Assembly: GCA_001798135.1 (NCBI GenBank)
Contig: MGRJ01000023.1
Location: forward strand, 1-64,000
Direction of reading: 5' to 3'
DNA: 64,000 bases
From: Deltaproteobacteria bacterium RIFCSPHIGHO2_02_FULL_40_28
Lineage (GTDB): Bacteria; UBA10199; 2-12-FULL-40-28
Below are positions 1 through 9,762 of this stretch, piece after piece; within the stretch, counting starts at the first letter, position 1; every line of letters starts with the position of its first letter. The notes under the pieces are model-generated. The model was given only the letters and a program-made list of their open reading frames with translations, was not told the origin of the DNA and made no database searches. Both the position numbers and the translations under genes were made by a program.

Positions 1-95
1 CGAGGAGTCCCACAGGGACGACGAAGCAATCCAGATTAAATCTGGATCGCCACGCTCCCCCTCGCTGTGCGCTCAGGGTCGCTCGCGATCTCGAT
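1..95. repeat. REP-like palindromic repeat
   Basis: The stretch contains two inverted-repeat parts. The segment at about 43-92 (GGATCGCCACGCTCC then GGTCGCTCGCGAT) reappears in reverse complement at 29909-29960. The left part (GACGAAGCAATCC) resembles the common class of intergenic repeats found in many environmental genomes. Here it is read through in frame by the partial gene ending at 266. Confidence 0.6.
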
Positions 96-266
96 AAAAA
101 TCCTGCCACCGAGCCCAATCAATGGAACAAACAAGCCATTCGTGATTTGTATTTGGAGCAATTTCCTCAAACTCAAAAGGTGCGTTCTTTAACGGAGGGA
201 GAAAAGAAGGCGGTCGATAAATTCGTAGATAATTTGATTACGACTTTACTTACAAAGGGAAACTGA
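1..266 (+). CDS. 3' end of an unidentified protein, partial
   Basis: An open frame enters from the window's left edge and stops at TGA 264-266. The last 55 or so residues look like a real protein C-terminus, with mixed polar and hydrophobic residues and a helical end ending in LTKGN. The first 30 codons are encoded by a palindromic repeat that recurs near 29.9 kb, so the repeat appears to lie in frame inside the gene. I cannot identify the family. The 5' part lies outside the window. Alternatively the repeat interrupts the gene and only the tail survives as a remnant. Confidence 0.4.
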   Translation, partial: RSPTGTTKQSRLNLDRHAPPRCALRVARDLDKNPATEPNQWNKQAIRDLYLEQFPQTQKVRSLTEGEKKAVDKFVDNLITTLLTKGN

Positions 267-271
267 ATTTC

Positions 272-556
272 TCATTTCTGAGAATAAAAGAACCCAAGTA
301 ATTTGCTTGCTACAAATCCCAGTATCATAAAAATCAAAAAAGAAGGAAAAAACCACGAGAGCCCAAGTCCACTCCAGTGTAGCCATTGAATCTCACAATT
401 GTCCGCATCGATGTAGGTGCAAAATTCTCCTTGTGGGTTATGTTTCATAGCAATCCACATCATCAAGCCCGCGACAGTCAGGCTGATCAAGGCACTGATG
501 GACACACTGATTTTAAGATAAGATTTTTTTAATGAACACTTTTTTTCTGTAACCAT
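272..556 (-). CDS. Small two-TM membrane protein
   Basis: A 94-residue protein with two hydrophobic segments (about residues 15-36 and 65-88). Between them is a loop with two Cys (EFCTYIDADNCE) that could form a disulfide outside the membrane. The family is not recognised. Its start overlaps the 3' end of the upstream transglycosylase-like gene by 28 bases on the same strand. The two are therefore probably co-transcribed from the sigma-54 promoter at 1375-1391, which makes this a likely membrane partner of the muralytic protein. Function is unknown; the reading frame and topology are directly visible. Confidence 0.6.
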   Translation of the reverse strand: MVTEKKCSLKKSYLKISVSISALISLTVAGLMMWIAMKHNPQGEFCTYIDADNCEIQWLHWSGLGLSWFFPSFLIFMILGFVASKLLGFFYSQK

Positions 557-1347
557 AGTTTTTCGTGGTAAATATTACCAACTCTGGCACCATAATCAGT
601 TACCTTATCTTTTGCCAGAGCATTATAATGCGTGGCAATTTTTTCAACTGTTGGTTCTTTGATTCTTTCACTGATTCTTTTAATCAGCATCACGCCTGCG
701 TGAATATTGATTTCCGGATTTTCCAAATCCTGTTTTGAATAACCCAAATTCTTCCACGCCTCGGAGTTTATATTCATGGGCAGAATAGAGTCTCGGAAAG
801 GATAAATCTTGTCATAATACCCGTGAGTAGTCTCCATGTACATAATAGCGCGCACTAAATCAGGATCCACGTTTTGGGCTTTGGCCTCTTTGACAATGAG
901 ATCATCATACTTTGCAACTTGAGATTGTTTGTGATTTTCAAACCAGGGTTTTGATCCATCGGCTTTAGGGTTTTCAGCCACTTCAAAAATCGCAGGCGTG
1001 TTTTCCAAAATACTTTTTTTGCGATCAGCTTCCATGTTCAAAACCGGCATGTTTTTTTCTGCGATATTTTTTGTGTTTTGAATTTTCCACGAATTGACCA
1101 CGTCCATCTTGATATCAAGATAACTGGCGGGGAATTTCATTTCACTCACGAGATTTGGGTTTTGCTGGGTGAGTTCAAAAATTTGATCGGCCATGAATTC
1201 CGTGGAATGGTTTTGCTGAGTTCCTGTTTCCAAAATCCCCATCACTTCACTTAAAAACTGGTTGGCATCAAGCTCGGTGGGAATGGTCGACATCTTTTGA
1301 ATAAAAAGTGGCTTGCTAACAATGGTCTGCCCAATAGGATCAGTCAT
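529..1347 (-). CDS. Transglycosylase SLT-like domain protein
   Basis: A 272-residue protein. Residues 1-150 are an uncharacterised helical region without a signal peptide. Residues 155-265 resemble a lysozyme-like soluble lytic transglycosylase fold: the segment DLVRAIMYMETTHGYYD carries the probable catalytic Glu, followed by the helix INIHAGVMLIKRI and the late THYNAL motif typical of SLT domains. Such enzymes cleave the MurNAc-GlcNAc bond of peptidoglycan. The start is fixed by a strong AAGGAGG site upstream of ATG 1347. A sigma-54-type promoter lies 28 bases upstream, giving a leader of about 17 nt. Lack of an export signal suggests a non-Sec route, or a phage- or secretion-associated role. 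Domain call moderate. Confidence 0.65.
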   Translation of the reverse strand: MTDPIGQTIVSKPLFIQKMSTIPTELDANQFLSEVMGILETGTQQNHSTEFMADQIFELTQQNPNLVSEMKFPASYLDIKMDVVNSWKIQNTKNIAEKNMPVLNMEADRKKSILENTPAIFEVAENPKADGSKPWFENHKQSQVAKYDDLIVKEAKAQNVDPDLVRAIMYMETTHGYYDKIYPFRDSILPMNINSEAWKNLGYSKQDLENPEINIHAGVMLIKRISERIKEPTVEKIATHYNALAKDKVTDYGARVGNIYHEKLWLQKKSVH

Positions 1348-1374
1348 GACAAAATCCTCCTTACCTTAACTCTA

Positions 1375-1391
1375 AGCAAAAACCTTGCCAA
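1375..1391 (-). promoter_or_regulatory. Sigma-54 promoter for the transglycosylase operon
   Basis: On the minus strand the sequence reads TTGGCAAGGTTTTTGCT, with the -24 GG and -12 GC separated by exactly 10 bases. Transcription would start near 1364, just upstream of the AAGGAGG ribosome site and ATG 1347. The match to the YTGGCAC-N5-TTGCW consensus is strong. Confidence 0.7.
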
Positions 1392-1570
1392 AATCACATA
1401 GCCCAATAGTCATTAAAATTCAGCAAGATACAAATTTCACTCAAAAATCAGTCCCACTAAAAAGTTCGATTTTGGGACGGTGTCCAATGGACGATCAAAG
1501 GTTCAAAAAATGACGATTCAAGGGTAAGTGGTCAAAAAAATGTCTGGAAGCTATTATTTATGACGGGGTC

Positions 1571-2356
1571 TTAGAGTTTTTTTTCCTCTTTAAAAATTCC
1601 GTTGATATTAATTGTTACCAGCGATTCAAATAAAAATCTGGGCATCAGTTTCATGATTGTTACAGCCAGTATCATGGGCCAGGGGAAAATATAGCATGGT
1701 TTTTGTTTTTGAATGGCCCGAGAGATTTTTTTTGCGGCCACTTCAGCGGTTAACAAAAAAGGCATGATGGCATTTTTTTCGGTCATGGGGGTGGCAATAT
1801 AACCAGGATGAATCGAGGTGACCATAATTCCATGTTTTTTTAAATCCATTCGAAGCGATTCTGTGTAGGTGGTAAGCCCAGCTTTACTTGTTGCATAAGC
1901 ACTTGAGGTAGGAAGCCCTCTAAAGGCAGCCACACTGGAGATGGCAACCAAGTGTCCTGATTTTTGTTCTAGCATGATTTCTTTAGCAACTTCGATGGAA
2001 AAAATAGTGCCCATTAAATTGGTGTTTAAAATGGCAATCACCTCTTTTTTATTTTTTTCCCAGGCAGGGGTTTGATAACCAATACCTGCATTGGCAATAA
2101 ATAAATCAAGCCTTCCCCATTTTTTTGCGAGAATGTTAATAGCCATAGTGGTTTGCTCAAAGTTGGTAATATCACATACTTCGATATCAATTTGTGCATG
2201 AGGAAAACGAGAGAGGATATTTTTTTTTAAATCTTCTAAAAGAGGAAGCCTTCTGGCGGTGAGTCCTAAAGTATATCCCTGGCCGGCTAGTTTTAAAGCC
2301 AGGGCATAACCAATGCCTGTGGAGGCTCCTGTGATGATGCAGGTTTTTTGTGTCAT
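1571..2356 (-). CDS. Short-chain dehydrogenase/reductase
   Basis: A classical SDR of 261 residues. The Rossmann motif TGASTGIG is at residues 9-16, NAG at 89-91, catalytic Ser near 140-141 and the YATSK catalytic Tyr154/Lys158. It would oxidise or reduce a hydroxyl or keto group with NAD(P)H; the substrate cannot be read from sequence. The C-terminal hydrophobic stretch (PWPMILAVTIMKLMPRFLF) resembles membrane-associated SDRs acting on lipids. I chose ATG 2354-2356 because AAGGAG lies 8 bases upstream; a TTG two codons earlier is also open. Divergent from the ferredoxin gene, separated by about 65 bases that must hold both promoters. Confidence 0.85.
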   Translation of the reverse strand: MTQKTCIITGASTGIGYALALKLAGQGYTLGLTARRLPLLEDLKKNILSRFPHAQIDIEVCDITNFEQTTMAINILAKKWGRLDLFIANAGIGYQTPAWEKNKKEVIAILNTNLMGTIFSIEVAKEIMLEQKSGHLVAISSVAAFRGLPTSSAYATSKAGLTTYTESLRMDLKKHGIMVTSIHPGYIATPMTEKNAIMPFLLTAEVAAKKISRAIQKQKPCYIFPWPMILAVTIMKLMPRFLFESLVTININGIFKEEKKL

Positions 2357-2421
2357 AAGCAAAACTCCTTGACTAAAAGGGAGATTCTATGATGAATCCG
2401 CCTGTATGGTAAGGAGTATTT

Positions 2422-2652
2422 ATGTCGGATCCTAATGAGCGAGTAAAAGATAATATGACTGGTAGTTGGTATGTTGATAGCCAATGTATCGATTGTGACT
2501 TGTGTCGCACCACAGCCCCAGCTAATTATAAACAAAACCCAGACGAAGGTTACTCTTTTGTCTATAAACAACCCGAAAATGATGAAGAAATAAAGCTTTG
2601 TCAGCAAGCCTTAGAAGAATGCCCGGTGGAAGCTATTGGCAAAGATGGGTAA
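2422..2652 (+). CDS. Ferredoxin, single [4Fe-4S] cluster
   Basis: A 76-residue ferredoxin. Cys22, Cys25 and Cys28 (CIDCDLC) plus distal Cys67 followed by Pro form the ligand set of a monocluster bacterial ferredoxin; an extra Cys60 could pair in a disulfide. It is a soluble electron carrier. The start ATG has AAGGAG 7 bases upstream. It is divergent from an SDR gene and sits upstream of nrdJ but is separated from it by 275 bases with their own promoter, so it is probably monocistronic. The redox partner is unknown. Confidence 0.88.
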   Translation: MSDPNERVKDNMTGSWYVDSQCIDCDLCRTTAPANYKQNPDEGYSFVYKQPENDEEIKLCQQALEECPVEAIGKDG

Positions 2653-2713
2653 TTCAAATTTTTTTAATAAAAACAAATAGTTAGTATATTGATTAATTTA
2701 ACGCAGCGCATCC

Positions 2714-2731
2714 AAAGATTTTTTTATCTTT
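2714..2731 (+). terminator. Weak A/T hairpin with T tract
   Basis: AAAGAT and ATCTTT flank six T and are followed by more T. It could end ferredoxin transcription, but the stem has only one GC pair. Confidence 0.3.
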
Positions 2732-2775
2732 TTAAATCAAATACTTAAATAATACTTCCAAAAAAAACTTGAAGG

Positions 2776-2791
2776 CCACTAATGGTTGTGG
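2776..2791. promoter_or_regulatory. NrdR-like box 1
   Basis: CCACTAATGGTTGTGG has the palindromic ends of an NrdR box (consensus ACACwATATATwGTGT) with a divergent centre. It lies exactly 31 bases (three helical turns) from box 2 and immediately upstream of the -35 element. Alone it would be unconvincing; the spacing makes it likely. Confidence 0.5.
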
Positions 2792-2820
2792 TTGAATAAA
2801 ATTCATCCACAAGATATAGT
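2792..2820 (+). promoter_or_regulatory. Sigma-70 type promoter of nrdJ
   Basis: TTGAAT at 2792-2797, a 17-base spacer and TATAGT at 2815-2820. NrdR-like box 2 covers the -10 and box 1 abuts the -35, the usual repressor arrangement for ribonucleotide reductase genes. Confidence 0.55.
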
Positions 2821-2822
2821 GG
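2807..2822. promoter_or_regulatory. NrdR-like box 2
   Basis: CCACAAGATATAGTGG matches 13 of 16 positions of the NrdR consensus and overlaps the -10 element of the nrdJ promoter. NrdR represses ribonucleotide reductase genes when dATP is high. No nrdR gene is in the window. Confidence 0.65.
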
Positions 2823-2927
2823 TATCCTGCAGAAGGGCCATCTATCCCGACAAAAATTTTTAAGTTAAGTTCCTTGTCTTTCTAAGGCAAAGGGTTAGGT
2901 TTTGTTTTGACTAGAATTGGGGGGCAC

Positions 2928-5900
2928 ATGAAAATCCAAAGACAATTTACAAAAAAAGGGCATTCACCATACGAGGGTATTTGCTTTACTACCAGACGAT
3001 CGGAAATTAAAAATCCAGATGGGTCTTTTGTTTTCCACATGGATAATGTGGTGGTACCAGAAACTTGGTCTCAAGTAGCAGCAGATGTGCTGGCTCAGAA
3101 ATATTTTCGTAAAACAGGGGTTACTAAAAATCAAAAGCCCGAAAATCTTCATTTTCACAATCAAAGAGAAAATGCCCCAAAAAATACTTCTAAGGAAACC
3201 ACAAGTGAAAATGATGCTCGCCAAGTTTTTCATCGTCTTGCTGGTTGTTGGACTTATTGGGGAGAAAAATACGGTTACTTTGATACCAGTGCCGATGCTG
3301 ATGCTTTTTATGATGAAGTGTGTCGTATGTTGGCTGATCAAATGGGAGCGCCTAATAGTCCACAGTGGTTTAACACAGGGCTTTATTATGCTTATGGTAT
3401 TTCAGGTAAGTCACAAGGCCATTACTATGTAGATCCTAAAACAGAACAACTTACACGCTCACAAAATGCTTATGAACGTCCACAACCTCATGCTTGTTTT
3501 ATTCAATCGGTTACCGATGATTTGGTAAACGAAGGTGGCATTATGGATTTATGGACCAAAGAAGCTCGTCTTTTTAAATATGGCTCGGGCACTGGTTCTA
3601 ATTTTAGTGCCATCCGTGGACGTGGTGAAAAACTATCCGGCGGTGGTCAATCTTCGGGCTTGATGAGTTTTTTGCAAATTGGTGATCGAGCTGCTGGTGC
3701 TATTAAATCTGGTGGAACCACACGCCGTGCTGCCAAGATGGTTATTGTAGATATCAATCATCCAGATATTCAAGATTTTATTAATTGGAAGGTAGTAGAA
3801 GAACAAAAAGTTGCGGCTCTTGTTACGGGTTCTCGCTTATGTGAAAAACATCTCAATTTAATTATACAAGCTTGTCACGATGCTGATATGCAACATTTAA
3901 AAGAAGATCGTTTCGAGCCCAAAAAAAATGCCAAGCTTAAAGATGCCATTGCTGAAGCAAGAAATTGTGAGCTTCCTTTAAATTATATTTATCGTGTGAT
4001 TCAATACGCTCGCCAAGGATTTACAGGAATTCAATTTAAAAGTTACAATACTGAATGGACTTCTGAGGCCTATCACACTGTATCAGGGCAAAATTCAAAC
4101 AACTCTGTTCGTCTCACAAACGATTTTATGCAAGCAGTTTTGAAAAACCAAGATTGGAATTTAGTAAGCCGTACATCGAATAAAATCATTAAAACTGTGA
4201 AGGCCAAAGAATTATGGGACGAAATTTCATATGCGGCTTGGTCTTGTGCTGATCCGGGTTTACAATTTGATACCACTATTAACGAATGGCACACTTGTCC
4301 TCAAGGCGGGAGAATCAATGCCAGCAATCCTTGCGTAACGGGAGACACGCTTGTGGCAACAGATGTAGGGTGGCAGCGCATTGATGCCCTGGTTGGCAAG
4401 AGTGCAAATGTGATTGGTGCAGACGGAGTTCCCCATTTTGTAACCAAAATTTTTTCAACGGGAAACAAGCTCGTTTTTCGTCTGCGGACAAAAGCGGGTT
4501 ACGAAGTGAGAATCACCGACAATCACCGGGTATTAACTCTGGAACGGGGCGATGTTCCTGTATCCGAGCTCACTGTTGGGGAGCATTTAAAATTGCAAGG
4601 CCCTGGTTTTGGAAGAGCAGCTCTTCCAGAAAGGTTGGCTCTAGGTATTGGTGTTGCCGTGGGAGATGGTTGTTTAACCAGATCTTATGCCGGGGGTCGA
4701 TGTGAAGAAATTATCATTTTGACCATGAGTCGTGAAGAGGCCCCCATTCTTCAAACCATTGCGGGTGAGGTGAATGAGCAGAAACGTTTCTTGCGTGTAG
4801 CTGGTATGGCCGGAAATCCGCAAATTGTGACTGTTAATGAGGAAGGTTCGCAGAGAACATCCCGCTTAAGTTTTGCTACTCAATCCGTTGTTGATCTGTT
4901 TAAGGAATATACCGTTTTGGATGAGGGAAGTGATCGCAAAAGGTTTCATCCAGCAATTTTTGAACTAGACCGCCCTTCTTTGGCGGCCGTGCTCCGTGGA
5001 CTTTTTACGGCGGATGGCACCGTTGCCAATTATGGTGAAAAAAGCCAGTATGTTTCCCTCGATTCTTCTTCCCTAGAGCTATTACGACAGGTACAGCTTC
5101 TGCTTCTCTCCTTTGGCATCAAGTCGAAACTTTATCAGAACCGACGAGCTGGAAAAAATGAGGCTCTTCTTCCGGATGGAAATGGAGGGCTTCGTTCTTA
5201 TCCCGTTTGTGAAATGCATTCCCTGCGTTTAAGCCGTGTTTCCCGAATCATTTTTGAAAGAGAAATCGGTTTTGATGCCCAGAGCCGAAAGACAGCCACT
5301 TTGCGCGAACTCAACGAAAAAATTGGCACCTATCGAGATGATTTGACTGATGTGATTACATCCATTGAGTCCATTGGAGAAGAGGCTGTTTTTGATCTCA
5401 CAGAGCCAGTTACCTCCCACTTTGTGGCCAATGGTCTCGTGGTTCATAATTGTTCAGAGTACATGTTTTTAGATGATACAGCTTGTAATTTAGCTTCACT
5501 TAATTTGATGAAATTTTATGATGTGGATAAAAAAGCATTTCTCATCAACAATTATCTTCATGCCACCAGATTATGGACCATCATTTTAGAAATTTCTGTT
5601 TTGATGGCTCAGTTTCCCAGCCAGCAAATTGCTGTTAAAACCCATGAGTACAGAACATTGGGTCTTGGCTATGCCAACTTGGGTGCTCTTTTAATGGTGA
5701 TGGGCATTCCTTATGATAGTAGGAAAGGCCGCGCCATTGCAGGGGCCCTAACGGCTATTTTGTGTGGTGAGTCTTATGCAACGAGCAGCGAGCTAGCCCA
5801 TGAACTAGGAGCTTTTCCAAAATTTACTGAAAATAAAAATGATATGTTGCGTGTAATTCGTAATCATCGCCGGGCAAGTTTTGATGCTAAACCCGAAGAG

Positions 5901-7622
5901 TACGAGGCGCTTTCTATATTGCCCATTGGAATCGATGAAGAATTTTGTCCAGGTTCTCTTTTGGAAACAGCAAGAAAATGTTGGGACCAAGCCCTGATTC
6001 AGGGTGAAAAATATGGTTTTCGCAATGCGCAAACTACAGTGATTGCTCCTACCGGCACCATTGGATTGGTGATGGATTGTGATACCACAGGCATTGAGCC
6101 CGATTTTGCCTTGGTGAAATTTAAAAAATTAGCGGGGGGTGGTTATTTTAAAATTATCAATCAAAGTGTACCACCAGCCTTGGAAACTTTAGGTTATAGC
6201 AAACAGCAGATCCAAGATATTGTTAATTATTGTCGTGGTTCAGGAACTTTAAAAGAATCTCCCGAAATTAATCATGAGAGCTTAAAAAAATATGGTTTTA
6301 CTGATGAAATTTTAGCCAAGGTAGAAGCTCAATTGTTAAGTGCATTTGATATTACTTTTGTGTTTAACAAATGGAATTTGGGAGAGAAATTTTTTGAAAC
6401 CTTGGGCATTTCAGAAGAAATTTATAATAATCCCACCTTTAATTTTTTGCGCCATTTGGGTTTTACGCCAGAACAAATTACCAAAGCTAACGATTATTGT
6501 TGTGGGACCATGACCATTGAAGGAGCGCCGCATCTTAAGGCAGAACATCTCCCTATTTTTGATTGTGCCAATAAGTGTGGAAAATATGGCAAACGTTTTA
6601 TCAAAGCAGATGCCCACATCGAAATGATGGCAGCAGCCCAGCCTTTTATTTCGGGAGCTATTTCTAAAACCATTAATATGCCACATGAGGCCACCATTTC
6701 TGATGTGCAAAATGCCTATCTTAAATCGTGGGGGATGATGATTAAGGCCAATGCTTTGTATCGTGATGGTTCTAAACTTTCTCAACCCCTTAATTCGGTG
6801 GCTAACGAGCTTTATGATGAAATTAAAGCTTCTGAACAAGAAGAGGCCCATCCAAACTCTCATCAAATCATCGAAAAAGTGATCTATCGGTATCTGTCCA
6901 AAAGAAGGATCCTTCCCAGCAGACGTAGTGGTTACACGCAAAAGGCCGAGGTGGGAGGACACAAAGTTTATTTGCGCACGGGCCAGTTTCAAGATGGATC
7001 TCTGGGCGAAATCTTTTTAGATATGCACAAAGAAGGAGCTGCTTTCAGAAGTCTCATGAACTGCTTTGCAATCGCAGTTTCCATTGGGCTTCAGTACGGA
7101 GTGCCATTAGAAGAATTTGTCGAAGCTTTTACCTTCACCCGCTTTGAGCCTAATGGCATGGTGAAGGGCCACGATAACATCAAAATGGCGACTTCGGTTA
7201 TTGATTATATTTTTCGTGAACTCGCCATGAACTACTTAGGTCGTTATGATTTGGTGCATGTAAATCCAGAAGACTTACGAAACGATGCGGTTAAAAAACC
7301 AGAAGCTGACTTTGAAGAAGAGGAAGTGGTTGCTATTCGCAAAATACCAGCAACAACTTATAGCGCAGGAGATGGTACTCAAATGGAAGTAGGAGGCACT
7401 GCCGTTGTTGTTTCCGGATCAGAAGCGTTAGCTGCTAAAAAGGTACCCCTTACCTACAAGGGGATTATGAAAGATTTTGATGTAGCTACCAACAAACTCT
7501 ATCAAGCTAAACTCAAAGGCTATGAAGGGGATCCCTGCCCTGAATGTGGCCAAATGACCCTGGTACGCAATGGGAGTTGTTTAAAATGCGACTCGTGCGG
7601 TGGAACCACGGGATGTTCTTAA
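2928..7622 (+). CDS. nrdJ: B12-dependent ribonucleotide reductase NrdJ with intein
   Basis: Class II ribonucleotide reductase, which uses adenosylcobalamin to reduce ribonucleoside di- or triphosphates to deoxynucleotides. The 1564-residue precursor carries a 373-residue intein at residues 469-841, leaving a mature enzyme of about 1191 residues. The N-terminus ([27 protein letters not shown]), the active-site NPC-SEY, the [14 protein letters not shown] motif and the C-terminal CPECGQ...[11 protein letters not shown] redox tail are characteristic of long NrdJ. ATG 2928 matches the family start; a TTG seven codons earlier is open but has a poorer ribosome site. A promoter with two NrdR-like boxes lies upstream. 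The gene is monocistronic. The intein interrupts right at an active-site cysteine, so splicing is needed for activity. Confidence 0.95.
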   Translation: MKIQRQFTKKGHSPYEGICFTTRRSEIKNPDGSFVFHMDNVVVPETWSQVAADVLAQKYFRKTGVTKNQKPENLHFHNQRENAPKNTSKETTSENDARQVFHRLAGCWTYWGEKYGYFDTSADADAFYDEVCRMLADQMGAPNSPQWFNTGLYYAYGISGKSQGHYYVDPKTEQLTRSQNAYERPQPHACFIQSVTDDLVNEGGIMDLWTKEARLFKYGSGTGSNFSAIRGRGEKLSGGGQSSGLMSFLQIGDRAAGAIKSGGTTRRAAKMVIVDINHPDIQDFINWKVVEEQKVAALVTGSRLCEKHLNLIIQACHDADMQHLKEDRFEPKKNAKLKDAIAEARNCELPLNYIYRVIQYARQGFTGIQFKSYNTEWTSEAYHTVSGQNSNNSVRLTNDFMQAVLKNQDWNLVSRTSNKIIKTVKAKELWDEISYAAWSCADPGLQFDTTINEWHTCPQGGRINASNPCVTGDTLVATDVGWQRIDALVGKSANVIGADGVPHFVTKIFSTGNKLVFRLRTKAGYEVRITDNHRVLTLERGDVPVSELTVGEHLKLQGPGFGRAALPERLALGIGVAVGDGCLTRSYAGGRCEEIIILTMSREEAPILQTIAGEVNEQKRFLRVAGMAGNPQIVTVNEEGSQRTSRLSFATQSVVDLFKEYTVLDEGSDRKRFHPAIFELDRPSLAAVLRGLFTADGTVANYGEKSQYVSLDSSSLELLRQVQLLLLSFGIKSKLYQNRRAGKNEALLPDGNGGLRSYPVCEMHSLRLSRVSRIIFEREIGFDAQSRKTATLRELNEKIGTYRDDLTDVITSIESIGEEAVFDLTEPVTSHFVANGLVVHNCSEYMFLDDTACNLASLNLMKFYDVDKKAFLINNYLHATRLWTIILEISVLMAQFPSQQIAVKTHEYRTLGLGYANLGALLMVMGIPYDSRKGRAIAGALTAILCGESYATSSELAHELGAFPKFTENKNDMLRVIRNHRRASFDAKPEEYEALSILPIGIDEEFCPGSLLETARKCWDQALIQGEKYGFRNAQTTVIAPTGTIGLVMDCDTTGIEPDFALVKFKKLAGGGYFKIINQSVPPALETLGYSKQQIQDIVNYCRGSGTLKESPEINHESLKKYGFTDEILAKVEAQLLSAFDITFVFNKWNLGEKFFETLGISEEIYNNPTFNFLRHLGFTPEQITKANDYCCGTMTIEGAPHLKAEHLPIFDCANKCGKYGKRFIKADAHIEMMAAAQPFISGAISKTINMPHEATISDVQNAYLKSWGMMIKANALYRDGSKLSQPLNSVANELYDEIKASEQEEAHPNSHQIIEKVIYRYLSKRRILPSRRSGYTQKAEVGGHKVYLRTGQFQDGSLGEIFLDMHKEGAAFRSLMNCFAIAVSIGLQYGVPLEEFVEAFTFTRFEPNGMVKGHDNIKMATSVIDYIFRELAMNYLGRYDLVHVNPEDLRNDAVKKPEADFEEEEVVAIRKIPATTYSAGDGTQMEVGGTAVVVSGSEALAAKKVPLTYKGIMKDFDVATNKLYQAKLKGYEGDPCPECGQMTLVRNGSCLKCDSCGGTTGCS
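4332..5450 (+). mobile_element. Intein with LAGLIDADG endonuclease in NrdJ
   Basis: The insert begins with Cys (CVTGDTLV, block A) and ends with VVHN before an extein Cys, the classic splice junctions. Block B is present as VRITDNH, and the C-terminal blocks as [16 protein letters not shown]. The centre carries two LAGLIDADG-type motifs with acidic ends ([10 protein letters not shown] and LRGLFTADG), so the homing endonuclease looks intact. The +1 residue is the enzyme's own NPC cysteine, a known insertion point for inteins in ribonucleotide reductases. The DNA looks richer in G+C than the flanking nrdJ sequence, consistent with horizontal arrival. Confidence 0.92.
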
Positions 7623-7698
7623 AAAAAGTTCCTTTGAAAAAATCCCTTTGATTGGCACTATTCCCTCTGTTACACTTGTAACTTGACGAGGGGTTCAG

Positions 7699-9762
7699 GT
7701 GTGTCAAAATATTGTCATTTTGATCATTCTTTTAAGCTTCATCCATTGTGGGGGTGGTAGTGTTGTAAGCGAATCTACCACTCTTCCTACTGAAACCGGT
7801 TCTGTCGAAATTTGCGATCAACTCGATAACGATCTAGATGGAGAGGTGGATGAAAATAATTCACAAGGATCTCAAACCTTTTATCAAGATGCCGATGGGG
7901 ATGGATCTGGTAATCCCAGTGTGAGTGTAAATGCCTGTTCTCAGCCCACAGGGTATGTAACCAACAACCTCGATGCCTGCGATACTGATGCCACCACAAT
8001 TCTTTGCTCAATTTACTACGCCGATCATGATGGTGATGGATGTGGAAGCTTACAAGATACCTCATGTCTTTGTGCTGCTACTGACATTTATGTTTCCAAG
8101 GGTGGAGATGTGGATGATGATGACTCTTCTGTTTTTCTGGGAGGGATAGAATTTATTGATGAGCTAGACCAAGATTGTGATGGGGAAATTCGAAGTATTG
8201 AACTAGCCAGTGCTTATTCCATTTTTGAAGGAGGTTCTATTGGGGATGATAATGGTTTTAATTTGGAATCAGTGGATTTTAATGGAGATGGAGTTGATGA
8301 TTTATTGATTGGTTCCCCTTACGCCGAAAATCACAAGGGGCATGTTTATCTTGTTTATGGAAGCCCAGCCCTCAATTTACAAATACAGGATGTTACTTTT
8401 GTTGGAGAAACAAGTGGAGATGAAATTGGTCGTTATATAGCCAATGGAGGAGATACCAATAACGATGGCTGCGAAGATATTTTAATCGGGAGTCCCTACC
8501 AACTTTCTGGCAAGGGGAAGACTTACTTAATTTACGGTACTGGCACTGGGTGTATTATTAATACCGAATTAGATGGTAGTTTTAATGTGGTTAATTTGGA
8601 TCAAGATGGTCAAGATTTAAAGGGAGTTACTTTTTTAGGTGTAAACATTTCTGATTATAGCGGGGCTAATATAAGCCCCGCAGGAGATTTAGACGGGGAT
8701 GGCTTGAATGATTTTTTAATTGGGGCTTATGGAGCTAGTGCTACAGCTTCTTTTTCAGGAATGGTTTATGTGATCTATGCACGTGCTTTAAATGATCCTA
8801 CTTGTTTTTTCCAAGCTAATCCAAAACAGATTAATTTATCAGTGTATGATACTCAGTTAGATCCCCTATGTGGTTTTGAGATTTATGGAGAAGGTTCGGG
8901 AAGTGTTTTTGGAATTACTTTAGCGAGCTTAAATGATGTGAATGGAAATGGAAGTGCTGATGTTCTCATTGGGGCTTATGGATACAATCCAACGGGTTCT
9001 CCCGAAACAATCTATCAAGGCCAAGTTTATCTTTTTGATTTTGATCAACTCACTTTAGGAGCCATTGTTGATACCTCCGATGCCATGGCTTATTATGGAG
9101 GCCCGGTACAGATTTATCAAACCGGAGATATTAGGGCCTGTGGACAAATGCTGGCTGGTTTGGGTGATGTAGATGGGGATAGCAATGATGATTTTATGGT
9201 GGGGTGTTATGCCTTTGATAATCCCAATGTTCCCATGATTGATACAGGTATGGGGGCGCTTTACTATGGTGGCACAAATTATTCGGGGGATATTGCCTAT
9301 GATACTAATGCCCTTGTTTTTAATGGAGCTGAATTTCATGGTCATATTACTGAAGGTGAAATAGCAGGGCATGCCAATTTTAATGGGGATGCTTATGGAG
9401 ATTTTGTGATTGGAGCTAATCGGGCAGATGGAAAAAGTTTTGAAAATGGGGGCAAAACCTATCTTGTTTTAGGAAGGGCTAGGGCCGACTTTACGAGCAA
9501 AGTAGAAAATGGTTACTACATGTTAGAGGATGTGAGTCTTAGTTTTAATGAGGATGCAGGTTTTATTTTTCTTCCCGAAAGAGCGTTTGATGAAAGTGGT
9601 TTTGGTGTAACTACAGGGGATTTTGATGGTGATGGGGATTCTGATGTAGCCATTGGTGCTCCCGGTGATGAAATAAATAAAAACTACCACACCTATGGGA
9701 TTAATAATCCCAGCGATCCTGCTCGTAGGGGCAAAGTTTATTTGTTTTTATCGGATTATTAA
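7699..9762 (+). CDS. MopE-motif and FG-GAP propeller lipoprotein
   Basis: A 687-residue exported protein. Residues 1-20 form a hydrophobic signal ending in CGGG, a probable lipidation Cys. Residues 38-150 carry acidic metal-binding repeats of the MopE type (CDQLDNDLDGEVDENN, then YQDADGDGSG). From about residue 178 there are seven FG-GAP repeats with DxDGDGxxD calcium loops followed by LIGSPY or LIGAYG and GxVYLxYG strands, giving a seven-bladed integrin-like propeller. It would sit on the cell surface and bind calcium, perhaps for adhesion. It starts at GTG 7699 behind GAGGGG. The 3' end is directly adjacent to the convergent THX gene. No terminator is visible between them. Confidence 0.85.
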   Translation: MCQNIVILIILLSFIHCGGGSVVSESTTLPTETGSVEICDQLDNDLDGEVDENNSQGSQTFYQDADGDGSGNPSVSVNACSQPTGYVTNNLDACDTDATTILCSIYYADHDGDGCGSLQDTSCLCAATDIYVSKGGDVDDDDSSVFLGGIEFIDELDQDCDGEIRSIELASAYSIFEGGSIGDDNGFNLESVDFNGDGVDDLLIGSPYAENHKGHVYLVYGSPALNLQIQDVTFVGETSGDEIGRYIANGGDTNNDGCEDILIGSPYQLSGKGKTYLIYGTGTGCIINTELDGSFNVVNLDQDGQDLKGVTFLGVNISDYSGANISPAGDLDGDGLNDFLIGAYGASATASFSGMVYVIYARALNDPTCFFQANPKQINLSVYDTQLDPLCGFEIYGEGSGSVFGITLASLNDVNGNGSADVLIGAYGYNPTGSPETIYQGQVYLFDFDQLTLGAIVDTSDAMAYYGGPVQIYQTGDIRACGQMLAGLGDVDGDSNDDFMVGCYAFDNPNVPMIDTGMGALYYGGTNYSGDIAYDTNALVFNGAEFHGHITEGEIAGHANFNGDAYGDFVIGANRADGKSFENGGKTYLVLGRARADFTSKVENGYYMLEDVSLSFNEDAGFIFLPERAFDESGFGVTTGDFDGDGDSDVAIGAPGDEINKNYHTYGINNPSDPARRGKVYLFLSDY

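Noticed and set aside
1440-1560. Possible insertion-sequence remnant between the transglycosylase and SDR genes
   Set aside because: Short inverted pieces (GTCCAATGGAC) only; no transposase fragment and no clear terminal repeats.
2964-3341. Minus-strand frame of 125 codons within nrdJ
   Set aside because: Opposite-strand shadow of a well-conserved gene; no ribosome site or family features.
6411-6992. Minus-strand frame of 193 codons within nrdJ
   Set aside because: Shadow of the NrdJ coding sequence; composition not protein-like.
7652-7668. TTGGCACTATTCCCTCT, sigma-54-like
   Set aside because: The -24 part matches but there is no GC at the required -12 position.
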